A stretch of 64,000 bases of DNA, taken from NCBI RefSeq assembly GCF_011766325.1, contig NZ_BLLG01000009.1, positions 124,001 to 188,000 on the forward strand, read 5' to 3'. The DNA comes from Streptomyces pacificus. Lineage in GTDB: Bacteria > Actinomycetota > Actinomycetes > Streptomycetales > Streptomycetaceae. The position numbers and the translations under genes are program-made. Numbering within the stretch: the stretch's first letter is position 1; each line of letters starts with the position of its first letter. Shown piece after piece: positions 49,741-58,517 of this stretch. The notes under the pieces were generated by a model. It worked only from the letters and a program-made list of their open reading frames with translations, ran no database searches and had not been told where the DNA came from.

Positions 49741-52129
49741 GGGTCTTCCGCAGGACGGCTCCACGGGCCGCCTTGCGGTGGACGAGTGCCGCCACCGCCA
49801 CCGCCAGGAACCCGGCCGACACCGGCAGTGCCGCGGCGGCGAAAGCGCCCTGGGCCGCCCAGCCCGCCACCGCCAGCACCCACACCGCCGCCCCGGCCGT
49901 CCGGCCGGGGACGCCCAGGGCACGCAGGGCGGCGGCGGCCAGGCCCAGGCACAGCAGCTGCAGCAGCGGCGGCAGCACCATCCGCACCTCCGTCTGGCCG
50001 CCGATCCCCACCCACCCGGTCAGCAGCTCCGCCAGCACTCCGTGTCCCGGCCCGGAGACGAGTGGGGGCCGTACCCCCAGCAGCGCGGGCGCGCTGTGCA
50101 GCGCGCCCGCGGTGGTGAGCAGAGCGGCCGCGAGCAGGACCGGGCGCACGCGGACCAGTGCCACGGCGCCGCTGTACACGACGACCAGCAGTACCCCGGC
50201 GGCCACCGTCGCCGGCGGCAGCGCGCGCACCAGCTCCCCTCCCGTCAGCGGCCCGGCCGGCACGCCCTGCGCCCGCGCCAGCGGGAACCAGAACAGGCCG
50301 GCGGCCAGGCCCAGCAGCAGCCACAGCAAGGCGGCCGTGCCGGACCCCCCGCCTGACTCGATGCGTGACTCCCCGCGTGACTCCACGCCGGACTTCCCCC
50401 CGGGCTCGGCCCCGTCCTGCCCGGCCGTGTCGTGCCGGGCCCCGTCCTGCCGGGCTCCTTCCGGTCCGGCCCCGTCGTGCCGGGCTCCTTCCGGTCCGGC
50501 CGTGTCGTGCCGGGCCCCGTCCTGCCGGGCTCCTTCCGGTCCGGCCCCGTCGTGCCGGGCTCCTTCCGGTCCGGCCGTGTCGTGCCGGGCCCCGTCCTGC
50601 CGGGCTCCTACCGGTCCGGCCCCGTCCCGTCCGGCCCCGCCTCCGCCGTGCCCGGCCGTGGCGGAGGCCCGAAGCGCTGCGGCCTGGCGCGCCCAGGTCG
50701 TGCCGAAGCCGTCGGCAGCGCAGTGCCGCCGCGGCGCCGGAGGACGTGTCCCGCTCGGCGGACGGGGCTCCCGCCCGGCGAGCGCCGCCCGGACGCCCGG
50801 CGCGGAGACCAGCGCCATCACCGCCATGGACAGCAGCATCGCCAGACCCGCGCCGGAGATACCGGCCGGGCCCATCAGGACCGCGGCGCTGCCCAGCACC
50901 ATCACGCACATCGCTCCTTGCAGGGCCGCGAGTGCGCCCGTACGGCCCTGCACACGCAGCACCCCGATGTAGAGCTCCACGACGACCCGGGGCAGCGCGG
51001 CGGCGGCCAGCAGCCTCAGCACCGTCGTGCCGTGCTCGGCGTAGTCGGCGCCGAACGGTGCCAGGATCACCGGCGCGAAGACGACGAGGACGGCGACCAC
51101 CGGCACCAGCAGCAGCGCCATCCGCCGCAGCGCGCCGCGCACTCCGTCGGCGAGGCTGTCCGGGCTGTGGGACGCGTGCGCGGTGAGCGAGGAGGCCATG
51201 TTGATGGCCATGAACTCCATCGTGCCGCCGACGGTGTAGGCGATGTAGAAGAAGCCGTTGTGGGCGGCGTCGAAGCGGACGGCGACCATCACCGGCAGCA
51301 GGTTGATCATCGCCAGGGAGAAGAGGGCGCCGACGGAGTCCCCGGCGAGGAAGCGCCCGATGTCCCTCATCCTCGGTGGCTCGCGGCCTCCCTCGGCTGC
51401 GGCGTGGCGCGGTATCAGCCGGCGGAACACCAGCCAGCCCAGCGGCAGTACGGACAGGGCGATCGCCGCCGCCCACGACACGAAGACGCCGAGGACGGGG
51501 AGGGTGCCCGCGAGGACGACGAGCAGCAGCAGTTTGCCCAGGGAGAACACCGCGTTGCCCACGGGCACCCAGACGGCCCGGCGGAGCCCGGTGAGCACCC
51601 CGTCCTGGAGGGTGAGCAGTGCCCAGCCGACACACGCGGCGGTGAAGACCGCTCCCGCGGCGGGGCCCCGCAGCGGGGCGTACGAGGGCCCCCACAGGTC
51701 GAGGGTGACGAGGAAGGCCGCGCATGCGACGCAGACGACGGCCGAACTGAGCGCATACGCCCGCCACACCAGCGGCCCGGTCGCCCGTCCTGCCCTGGGG
51801 ACGTACCGCACCACCGCACCGATCATCGTGGTCGCGGTGATCGAGGCGAGCAGCCGCATCGCGGCGATGGCGGCCGACCCCTGCCCCACGGCCTCCTCGG
51901 TGAAGTACCGGGCGGCCACGAGCCAGAAGCCCAGCCCCAGCGCGGCCGAGACGCCGGTGGAGAGCATCAGCGCATAGGCGTTGCGGAACAGGGAGGCGCC
52001 GCCCGCGGATCCGCCGGGCGTGCCGTCAGGCGTCCCACCGGAGGGCGCAGGCCCGTCGGCCGCCCCTTCGGAGGGCGCAGGCCCACCGGTGGCGGTACCG
52101 GCCTCCTGCACCCGGGTCGTCTCAGCCAC
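49715..52129 (-). CDS. Polysaccharide flippase (MATE/Wzx-like) with repeat insertion
   Basis: An 804-residue multispanning protein. The first 480 residues form a Wzx/MATE-type flippase with about 12 helices (FRNAYALMLSTGVSAALGLGFWLVAARYF at the start; FYIAYTVGGTMEFMAINMASSLT; VVVELYIGVLRVQGRTGALAALQG). A 25-residue repeat rich in Ala, Gly, Arg, Asp and His (about residues 497-568) follows, then six further helices (LLWLLLGLAAGLFWFPLARAQ onwards). It should export lipid-linked oligosaccharide. The GTG at 52129 overlaps the aminotransferase stop by 8 bp; a longer Ala/Val-rich extension to 52270 would lie inside that gene. Confidence 0.83.
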   Translation of the reverse strand: MAETTRVQEAGTATGGPAPSEGAADGPAPSGGTPDGTPGGSAGGASLFRNAYALMLSTGVSAALGLGFWLVAARYFTEEAVGQGSAAIAAMRLLASITATTMIGAVVRYVPRAGRATGPLVWRAYALSSAVVCVACAAFLVTLDLWGPSYAPLRGPAAGAVFTAACVGWALLTLQDGVLTGLRRAVWVPVGNAVFSLGKLLLLVVLAGTLPVLGVFVSWAAAIALSVLPLGWLVFRRLIPRHAAAEGGREPPRMRDIGRFLAGDSVGALFSLAMINLLPVMVAVRFDAAHNGFFYIAYTVGGTMEFMAINMASSLTAHASHSPDSLADGVRGALRRMALLLVPVVAVLVVFAPVILAPFGADYAEHGTTVLRLLAAAALPRVVVELYIGVLRVQGRTGALAALQGAMCVMVLGSAAVLMGPAGISGAGLAMLLSMAVMALVSAPGVRAALAGREPRPPSGTRPPAPRRHCAADGFGTTWARQAAALRASATAGHGGGGAGRDGAGPVGARQDGARHDTAGPEGARHDGAGPEGARQDGARHDTAGPEGARHDGAGPEGARQDGARHDTAGQDGAEPGGKSGVESRGESRIESGGGSGTAALLWLLLGLAAGLFWFPLARAQGVPAGPLTGGELVRALPPATVAAGVLLVVVYSGAVALVRVRPVLLAAALLTTAGALHSAPALLGVRPPLVSGPGHGVLAELLTGWVGIGGQTEVRMVLPPLLQLLCLGLAAAALRALGVPGRTAGAAVWVLAVAGWAAQGAFAAAALPVSAGFLAVAVAALVHRKAARGAVLRKTLSGSEPAV
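50425..50640 (-). repeat. 75-bp tandem repeat inside the flippase gene
   Basis: Two full 75-bp units (50425 and 50500) and most of a third (50575) are nearly identical and in frame, encoding a 25-residue block of Gly-Ala-Arg-Gln/His-Asp character. The last unit has one base change (CTCCTA for CTCCTT). It lies between the two membrane parts of the flippase. Confidence 0.9.
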
Positions 52130-53492
52130 CGCCCCCACCCTCGGGGCGGCCGCTCCCGCCTTCGTGGCCACCACCACCGCCACCACCACCGCCACCGCCA
52201 CCGCCACTGCCACCGCCACTGCCACCGCGCTCGGCGCTCCCGGAGCCGCCCCCAGGGCCACCGCTCCCACCCTCGCGGTCCCCCGTCCCCCGCGCGGGGA
52301 TCCCGGCCCCGGTGCCCGCGGCCCGCACCGCCTTCGGCGGGGGGCCGGCCGGGCGGACGCCCGCCGCGTCCAGGACGGCGGTGATCCGGTCCGCCCTGAG
52401 TGGGTCGGCGGGGAGGGCGTGGCGGGCGAACCAGCGGGCCGGTTCCGGATCGGGCGCGGGGTCGGTGAAGAGCCCGGAGGCGTAGTCGTCGAGCGGCGGG
52501 TCGTACAGATAGCCGGTGGTGATGCGGTGCCGGTCCAGTGCGGCGATTGCCGCGTCCCGGTCGGCCACCAGCAGCGGGACGCGGAAGAGCGGCTGGACCG
52601 GGCCGGGGCCGGGAGCCGCCCAGGGGCTCGCCAGGAGCCGCCGGGTGCCTTCGAGATGGGCCGCGAGACGGTCGTCGAGGCGGTCGAGGAGCCGCGCGCT
52701 GCGGTGGAGGCGGGCGCGCCCGGGGCGGATCCGGTAGTCGTGCATGTCGACCCGCACCCAGGAGTGGAACGGCGTGAGTGCGGGGGCCTCGGCGACCGCC
52801 CGCCCGAGCTCGCCGGGCCGCAGCGGCATCCGTATCCCCTCGCGCTCCTCCATGCCGAGCAGCCGCATCGCGGCCCGGGCCGCCCGGACCAGGCGCAGCC
52901 CGCGCACCGAGGCCTCCGCGTACGGCCGCAGGGCGTAGGCGAGTTCGGCGGACAGCCGGGACGGGGTGAGGAGGCGCTCCAGGGCCTCCCGGAGGGCGCC
53001 CAGGAGTGCCGGGTCGGCGATGGCCAGGAAGCCCCCGGTCTTGGCGGCGGTGTGTTTGGAGAGGCTGAAGACGGACGCCTCCCCGTACGAGCCCACGGGC
53101 CGTCCGCCGGTGCTCGACCCGATGGCGTGCGCCGCGTCCTCCAGCAGCGGGATGCCCAGCGCGTCGCAGCGGGCGCGCAGCGCGGGGGCGGGGTCGGGGT
53201 TGCCGTAGAGATTGGTCGTGACGACGGCGTCCAGGGTCCGCCAGGTCGTCTCGGGGACGGCGGAATCGTCGATCGAGCCGCTGCCCGGGTCGAGCGGCGC
53301 CTGCACCGGGCGGAGGCCCGCCGCCAGCACCACGAAGAAGATCACGTCGTCGTTGACGGGCGACATCAGCACCCGCCCGCCGGGTCTGCACCAGTGGCGC
53401 AGCGCCACGTACAACCCGAGCCGGCATGACGGCAGGTAGAGGCACTCCCTGCCGATGCGGTCGCGCATCCGCGCTTCCAGTGCCTCCCCCAC
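52122..53492 (-). CDS. DegT/DnrJ/EryC1-type sugar aminotransferase
   Basis: A 456-residue fold-type I PLP aminotransferase of the DegT/StrS group, which makes amino-sugars on nucleotide carriers: RECLYLPSCRLGLYVALRHW, VVTTNLYGNPDPAPALRARC, IPLLEDAAHAIGSSTGG, and the PLP-lysine region SVFSLSKHTAAKTGGFLA. The C-terminal 60 residues are a Gly-rich tail with a run of 13 glycines, outside the enzyme fold. Start is uncertain: GTG at 53492 has AGGGGG upstream, TTG at 53522 and ATG at 53468 are alternatives. It overlaps the flippase start and should supply an amino-sugar for the glycan. Confidence 0.82.
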   Translation of the reverse strand: MGEALEARMRDRIGRECLYLPSCRLGLYVALRHWCRPGGRVLMSPVNDDVIFFVVLAAGLRPVQAPLDPGSGSIDDSAVPETTWRTLDAVVTTNLYGNPDPAPALRARCDALGIPLLEDAAHAIGSSTGGRPVGSYGEASVFSLSKHTAAKTGGFLAIADPALLGALREALERLLTPSRLSAELAYALRPYAEASVRGLRLVRAARAAMRLLGMEEREGIRMPLRPGELGRAVAEAPALTPFHSWVRVDMHDYRIRPGRARLHRSARLLDRLDDRLAAHLEGTRRLLASPWAAPGPGPVQPLFRVPLLVADRDAAIAALDRHRITTGYLYDPPLDDYASGLFTDPAPDPEPARWFARHALPADPLRADRITAVLDAAGVRPAGPPPKAVRAAGTGAGIPARGTGDREGGSGGPGGGSGSAERGGSGGGSGGGGGGGGGGGGGHEGGSGRPEGGGGG

Positions 53493-53614
53493 GGCCCCAC
53501 CACCCCCTGAACCCCGGCTCAATGTGTCCCATAGCGGACCCCACCGTCAATACGGCGGAAGGGCCCATCCCTTGACGGAATGGACCCTTCAGGCGTGGTG
53601 CCGCGGACGGGAGT

Positions 53615-54619
53615 TCACTCCTCGACCGTGAGGCCCTTTCTGAGCCTGGTCAGCGTGCGGGTCAGCAGCCGCGAGACGTGCATCTGCGAGATGCCGAGCT
53701 CGTCGCCGATCTCGGACTGGGTCATGCCCGCGACGAAGCGGAGCGAGAGGATTCTGCGGTCGCGCGGGGGCAGCGAGGCGATGAGCGGCTTCAGCGACTC
53801 GATGTACTCGATTCCCTCGAGGCCGTGGTCCTCGTAGCCGATGCGGTCCGCCAGCCTGCCCTCGGACTCGTCGTCGTCGGGCTGCGCGTCCAGCGAACTC
53901 GCGGTGTACGCGTTGCTCGCGGCCATGCCCTCGACGACCTCGTCCCTGGTGATACCGAGGCGCTCGGCGAGTTCGCCGATCGTGGGTGCGCGGTCGAGCT
54001 GCTGGGCCAGTTCGTCGCCGGCCTTCGCGAGGTCCAGCCGCAGTTCCTGCAGCCGGCGGGGGACGCGCACCGACCAGGAGGTGTCGCGGAAGAAGCGCTT
54101 GATCTCGCCGATGATCGTCGGCATCGCGAACGTGGGGAACTCCACGCCCCGGCTGAGCTCGAAGCGGTCGATGGCCTTGATCAGGCCGATGGTGCCCACC
54201 TGGACGATGTCCTCCATCGGCTCGCTGCGGGAGCGGAACCGGGAGGCGGCGAACTTGACCAGCGCGAGGTTGAGTTCGACGAGGGTGTTGCGCACGTAGG
54301 CGTACTCGTGCGTGCCCTCCTCGAGGACCTCCAGGCGGGCGAAGAGCGTCTTCGACAGCGCGCGCGCGTCCATGGGGCCGACCTGGTCGAACGGCGGGAA
54401 CGCCGGGAGTGCCGGGAGGTCGACGTCCTCGTACCGCCCGTACTGCGCGTGCTGCCCGTACTGCGCGTGCGGGTGCTGCTCGTCGTGCTCGTCGTGCACG
54501 TCGGGCGTGTGGTGCCCGGTGTGCCCGGTGTACCCGGTGTGCCCGGGGGATTCGAGGTGATCGTGCTGACATGCCGACGGCGCGTGCGGGGTACGCGTTT
54601 CGTCGAGCCGGGGTGACAT
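53615..54619 (-). CDS. RNA polymerase sigma factor, SigB/SigF family
   Basis: A 334-residue alternative sigma factor of the Streptomyces SigB-like group. After an unusual 85-residue N-terminus rich in His, Tyr and Gly (HTGYTGHTGHH, AQYGQHAQYG), region 2 has LALVKFAASRFRSRSEPMEDIVQVGTIGLIKAID and VEFPTFAMPTIIGEIKRFFRDTSW, region 3 APTIGELAERLGITRDEV, and region 4 the DNA-binding MTQSEIGDELGISQMHVSRLLTRTL. It is probably released by a partner-switch: a STAS antagonist and an RsbW-like kinase lie just upstream, divergent. GGAGGAG precedes the ATG at 54619. It may be the S. coelicolor sigI counterpart. Confidence 0.93.
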   Translation of the reverse strand: MSPRLDETRTPHAPSACQHDHLESPGHTGYTGHTGHHTPDVHDEHDEQHPHAQYGQHAQYGRYEDVDLPALPAFPPFDQVGPMDARALSKTLFARLEVLEEGTHEYAYVRNTLVELNLALVKFAASRFRSRSEPMEDIVQVGTIGLIKAIDRFELSRGVEFPTFAMPTIIGEIKRFFRDTSWSVRVPRRLQELRLDLAKAGDELAQQLDRAPTIGELAERLGITRDEVVEGMAASNAYTASSLDAQPDDDESEGRLADRIGYEDHGLEGIEYIESLKPLIASLPPRDRRILSLRFVAGMTQSEIGDELGISQMHVSRLLTRTLTRLRKGLTVEE

Positions 54620-54857
54620 GGTCTCCTCCATCGTTCTCGGCATATGGCTGCCGATGCCCATACGCGGTGCTGCGGTGTGCGGCGCCTCCAAAGCCGGCCG
54701 TGTTGGTGGTGTCCGTATAGCCCTACCCGCTCTTTGCCGCCCGTTGCAAGTGTTGAAAGTTATGTATGTCCGTTTTGTGGGGGAGTTCGGCTACCGATCG
54801 GCGTACGAAAGGCGTAGTGTTCTGCGGACGTCAACGTCGTCGGCGAAGAGGACGGGC

Positions 54858-55226
54858 ATGGACCGCGGGACGGTCGGCAGTGCGAATCGGGGCCGCCTTC
54901 GGGTCGAGGTCAGGACCGAAGGCCAGAGCGAGGTGGTGACCCCGGCGGGTGAGCTTGATCACCACACCGCCGATCTGTTGCGTACGCCACTCGAGAATGC
55001 GCTCGATCAAGGGCGTGCACGCCTGGTGGTCGACTGCTCGCATCTGGAGTTCTGCGACTCCACGGGGCTGAACGTGCTGCTCGGGGCCCGGCTGAGGGCC
55101 GAGGCGGCCGGCGGCGGGGTCCATCTGGCCGGAATGCTTCCCGTGGTGGCCCGGGTGTTCGAGATCACCGGCGCCGAGGCGGTCTTCACCGTCCACGACA
55201 CGGTCGAAGCGGCCCTGGCGGAGTGA
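54858..55226 (+). CDS. STAS-domain anti-sigma factor antagonist
   Basis: A 122-residue STAS protein of the RsbV/SpoIIAA type. The fold is complete: EVVTPAGELDHHTADLLRTPLENAL, VVDCSHLEFCDSTGLNVLLGARLRAE with the Ser/Thr phosphorylation site in CDSTGLN, and VARVFEITGAEAVFTVHDTVEAAL. When unphosphorylated it binds the anti-sigma kinase and frees the sigma factor. The start is ATG at 54858. It is divergent from the SigB-like gene (238 bp apart), and the RsbW-like kinase follows 157 bp downstream. Confidence 0.9.
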   Translation: MDRGTVGSANRGRLRVEVRTEGQSEVVTPAGELDHHTADLLRTPLENALDQGRARLVVDCSHLEFCDSTGLNVLLGARLRAEAAGGGVHLAGMLPVVARVFEITGAEAVFTVHDTVEAALAE

Positions 55227-55383
55227 CTCGCGCCGCATGACCGGACCGGGGGGTGTCGTCCGGATCCGGCAGGGCAGAAGACCCCCGCGAGGATCATCCA
55301 GGGCCTCGCGCCACGTGTGCGGTTCCCCGCACGCTCCGTATCTACTCACACGCGAACTGGTGAATCGGTGAGGTGAAGCGCTG

Positions 55384-55890
55384 ATGAGCACCACCCGGCA
55401 GCATCCGCCGGGCGACCTCGGCCCCGAGCCGGACGGCGCCCCCGCCGGGACCGGCGGCGGACCCGGTACCGTCCTGCCCGGCGGCCGGGTGCGCGCCCTG
55501 GCGCTCGGGAACGCCAGCGGCATCGTCCCGCTCGCGCGTGACTTCACCCGCCAGGCGCTGTACGACTGGGGCTGGCTGCCCGCCGCCAACGCCGACCGGC
55601 GCGCTGCCGCCGAGGACGTCCTTCTCGTCGTCTCGGAACTCGTCACCAACGCCTGCCTGCACGCGGAAGGCCCGGACCGGCTGCGGATCTCCAGCGACAC
55701 CAAGGTGCTGCGGCTGGAGGTCACCGACCTCGGTGCCGGTCAGCCCGCACCCAGGACCCCGCACCGGGCCGGCCGGCCGGGTGGCCACGGCATGTTCATC
55801 GTCCAGCGCCTGTGCCTGGACTGGGGGGTCGTCAGGACGCCGGGGATGACGGGCAAGACGGTGTGGGCGGAGCTCGCGGCGCCCGCCTAG
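55384..55890 (+). CDS. RsbW-like ATP-binding (anti-sigma) protein
   Basis: A 168-residue histidine-kinase-like ATPase of the HATPase_c_2/RsbW type. A Gly/Pro-rich first 30 residues is followed by NASGIVPLARDFTRQALYDWGWLP, then VLLVVSELVTNACLHAEGPDR with the N-box Glu and Asn, LRLEVTDLGAGQPAPRTPH with the DxGxG-type box, and GRPGGHGMFIVQRLCLDWGVV with the G2 box. It probably phosphorylates the STAS protein and binds the sigma factor. The start is ATG at 55384. Confidence 0.86.
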   Translation: MSTTRQHPPGDLGPEPDGAPAGTGGGPGTVLPGGRVRALALGNASGIVPLARDFTRQALYDWGWLPAANADRRAAAEDVLLVVSELVTNACLHAEGPDRLRISSDTKVLRLEVTDLGAGQPAPRTPHRAGRPGGHGMFIVQRLCLDWGVVRTPGMTGKTVWAELAAPA

Positions 55891-56325
55891 TGGCGCCTCG
55901 GGCGGCGTCGGCCCGTCAAGGGCCGGCGCGGCGCGGTTGCGGTGTCCGGTGTGTCGCAGGGCGCCGGATCGGCCTCGCCGTGGGCCTGCCCGGTCGGCTT
56001 GGCGACTTGGCGACGCGCCGGGCCTGCGGTGCCAGGAGACGCCACGGGGTGAGCGTCGCCTGATGCGGCCACGGAGCGGGTGGTGTGAGCCCCGCCTTGT
56101 GCGCGCACGTACCCAGATGCCGAGGACCCGCTCGTCCGGCGGACGGAGCCGCTTTCGCCGCTCGCCCGGTCAGGGTCCCGGCCGCGGGAATCGACGTGGT
56201 GCGTGGGGGCACGGCGATCCGCTGTGCTCTTCGTCTTCCCTCCTCAGGTGCCCGGGCGTACCTTGAGCTGCCGATCTGATATGTCGTCAGTTGACGGCGG
56301 CGGCCACCGGCATGAGGGGGACTCG
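55891..56325. other. 435-bp gap before the sortase-motif gene
   Basis: No gene is seen. The sequence is GC-rich with clusters of CGCCGGGCC words; near 56255-56290 (CTTGAGC, GATATGTCGTC) it becomes less G+C-rich, so the promoter of the downstream gene is probably there. Confidence 0.35.
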
Positions 56326-57060
56326 ATGTCGTACCGGAAGCGGACAGCTCTCACGCTGGCGGTGGCGCTGGCGGGCTCGGCGGTGCTGACGGCCGCGCCG
56401 ACGGCGGGTGCCGCCGTCGTCGTCGACGTCGACTACCGGTGCCAGACGCCCATCGGCCCCAAGGCCGCCGTGTCGCCCATCGACATCAAGGCCGTGAAGA
56501 GCGGCGGCGGATACGAGATCACGATGTCGTTCGGCAAGGGCGTCTCGTCCAGCCCCGTCGAACTCGGCAAGGGAGCGATGAATCCGAGCGCGGTCGTCGA
56601 ACTCGGCGGCGCGGAGGAGGGCACGGTCCCGGTCTTGGGTCCGCCGAACGCCGAGGCGATCCCGGCCGACACCCCCATCAAGATCGACGACCTGACCGGG
56701 ACGTACACCCCCGCGAAGAGCGGCAGGGTCACCTTCACCGCCGGGGTGCTCACCATCAAGGCACTCGGGACGACGACCACATGCACCCCCGGGAACGACC
56801 CGGAGCCCTCGCTCGAACTGGATGTCGAGGGCTCAGGTGGCGGACAGCAGTCGGGTGGTTCGGGCTCCGGGGGGTCCGGCGCGTCCGGGGGGTCCGGCAC
56901 CGGCGGATCGGGAGGGTCCGGTTCCGGGGTCGACGAGCTGCCGAAGACCGGTCCGTTCGACTCCGCGCCCGCGCTGGGCACGCTCGGGGGCGCGGTGCTC
57001 CTGACCGGAGCCGCCGGCGTGCTGTGGCTGACCCGGCGCGGACCGCGCTCCGCGGGCTGA
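56326..57060 (+). CDS. Secreted protein with LPKTG sortase motif
   Basis: A 244-residue exported protein. A signal peptide (cleaved near AGA, residue 29) precedes a beta-rich domain of about 145 residues with a Cys pair (YRCQTPIG and TTTCTP), a Gly/Ser linker, and a cell-wall sorting signal: LPKTG at residues 205-209, a hydrophobic helix (APALGTLGGAVLLTGAAGVLWL) and a basic end (TRRGPR). It should be cut and fixed to peptidoglycan by a sortase, although many Streptomyces sortases prefer LAXTG. GAGGGGG lies before the ATG at 56326. The next gene starts 2 bp after the stop. Confidence 0.85.
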   Translation: MSYRKRTALTLAVALAGSAVLTAAPTAGAAVVVDVDYRCQTPIGPKAAVSPIDIKAVKSGGGYEITMSFGKGVSSSPVELGKGAMNPSAVVELGGAEEGTVPVLGPPNAEAIPADTPIKIDDLTGTYTPAKSGRVTFTAGVLTIKALGTTTTCTPGNDPEPSLELDVEGSGGGQQSGGSGSGGSGASGGSGTGGSGGSGSGVDELPKTGPFDSAPALGTLGGAVLLTGAAGVLWLTRRGPRSAG

Positions 57061-57062
57061 CC

Positions 57063-58409
57063 GTGCCGCCCCGTGCCCGACTCGTCGTCGCGGCGGGCCT
57101 CCTGCTGACGGTGCTCTGGCCCGGGGTGCCCGCGGCGAGGGCGGTACCTGCCGAGCCGGCCTCGTACGGTGCGGGGGCGGTCTCGTACGGTGCGGGGCCC
57201 GCCTCATACGGTGCGGCCCGCGCCTCGTACCCCGCGGCTCCCGCCTCGTACGCGGCCGGTCCTGCCCCCCACACCGCCGGTGACGCGGAACCCGTCGTCC
57301 GTCTCTCCACGGCCCAGGCGGGCAAGGGCGGCGACATCACCGTCAGCGGCTCCGGCTGGCGGCCGGAGACCCTGCTGATGCTGCTGATCTGCGGGCAGTC
57401 CGAGCCCGGCAGAGGAGTGATCGGCGGTACCAACTCCTGCGCCAATGCCGAGGGCCGGGCCGTCACCACCGACGCCGGGGGCGCCTTCAGCACCGGGCTG
57501 CCGGTTGCCGAGCCCCCGGAACCGTGTCCGTGTGTGGTGCACGTCGCCACGGTCACCGGCGAGAGGACCGTGGTGGACCGGCCCTTCACGGTCGCCGGCC
57601 ACTCCACCGCCCCGCTGCCGCCGCAGACCGGTGCCGGCAGGCTCTCCGTGCTCACGACCGCCGAACTGACCGGGGCCAGCGGCCTGCTCGTCTGGTTCGG
57701 CGCTCCACCGGGCCGCGAACTCGTCTTCACCGTCGGCAATATCGGTACCGCCCCGGTCGAGGACCCCGTCTTCCGGGTCGGCACCGCCCACGGTGTGTAC
57801 GCCCCCCGTTGGGAGGAGCGGCAGTGGCGCGGCACCGTCCAGCCCGGCCGCAAGGCGCGGATCACGCTGCCCGTCCGGCTGCCGGCGGGGGCGCACGGAG
57901 ACTACCGGGTGTCCGTGCGGTACGGCTCGGAACTGCTCGTCGAGCAGCCCTGGGGTGTGGGCAGGCCCTGGGGAGTGACGCTCTTCTGGGTCCTGCTGGC
58001 CGTCGTGGTGCCGGCGGCGCTGTTCCGGATCGGGATGGCCGTCGTGGACCGGGTACGGCCTCGGCATCCCGGACGGCGCCGGGCCGGGGCCCCGGTCGCC
58101 CCGCACGGGACCCCGGCGACCCCCGCGACGCGGGCCGCCTGCCCGTGCTCTTGCCCGTGCTCTTGCCCGTGCCCTTGCCCCTGCTCCGAGCCCGGCACCA
58201 CCGCGGCCCCGCGACGGTCCACTCCCGCCGCTGGCCCTGCCGCTGCTCCGGCCGCCGCTTCCCCCGCCGGTCCGGCCACTGCGCACTCGGCCCCGAACCC
58301 GCCCTCCGCGCGGACCTCCGCGCCGGACTCCACTCCGGGCCCGGCCCCGGCCGCCATCCCGGCCCCCGAGCCGCCGGAGAACGGGCCCCCGGCAAAGGGC
58401 CCGACGTGA
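57063..58409 (+). CDS. Exported membrane protein with Cys-Pro-rich tail
   Basis: A 448-residue protein, partner of the preceding gene. A signal peptide (VVAAGLLLTVLWPGVPAARA) is followed by a linker of ASYGAGPASYGA repeats, then two beta-sandwich-like domains (DITVSGSGWRPETLLMLLICGQ with a Cys-bearing loop, and the RELVFTVGNIGTAPVEDPVFRVG domain), one membrane helix (about residues 300-325), and a basic cytoplasmic tail. The tail contains eight Cys in Cys-Pro/Cys-Ser alternation (about residues 359-376) and then an Ala/Pro-rich end. I do not recognise the family. The GTG at 57063 lies 2 bp after the previous stop. Confidence 0.75.
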   Translation: MPPRARLVVAAGLLLTVLWPGVPAARAVPAEPASYGAGAVSYGAGPASYGAARASYPAAPASYAAGPAPHTAGDAEPVVRLSTAQAGKGGDITVSGSGWRPETLLMLLICGQSEPGRGVIGGTNSCANAEGRAVTTDAGGAFSTGLPVAEPPEPCPCVVHVATVTGERTVVDRPFTVAGHSTAPLPPQTGAGRLSVLTTAELTGASGLLVWFGAPPGRELVFTVGNIGTAPVEDPVFRVGTAHGVYAPRWEERQWRGTVQPGRKARITLPVRLPAGAHGDYRVSVRYGSELLVEQPWGVGRPWGVTLFWVLLAVVVPAALFRIGMAVVDRVRPRHPGRRRAGAPVAPHGTPATPATRAACPCSCPCSCPCPCPCSEPGTTAAPRRSTPAAGPAAAPAAASPAGPATAHSAPNPPSARTSAPDSTPGPAPAAIPAPEPPENGPPAKGPT

Positions 58410-58517
58410 GGACGCATGGGGCCGGGGCCGGGCCGCCCCGGCGCGCGGTATGCACGCCGGGGCGGCCCGGCCGGGAGGTACGCCGGTCCCCGGAAGGCCC
58501 GGCGGAACTCCGCCGCG

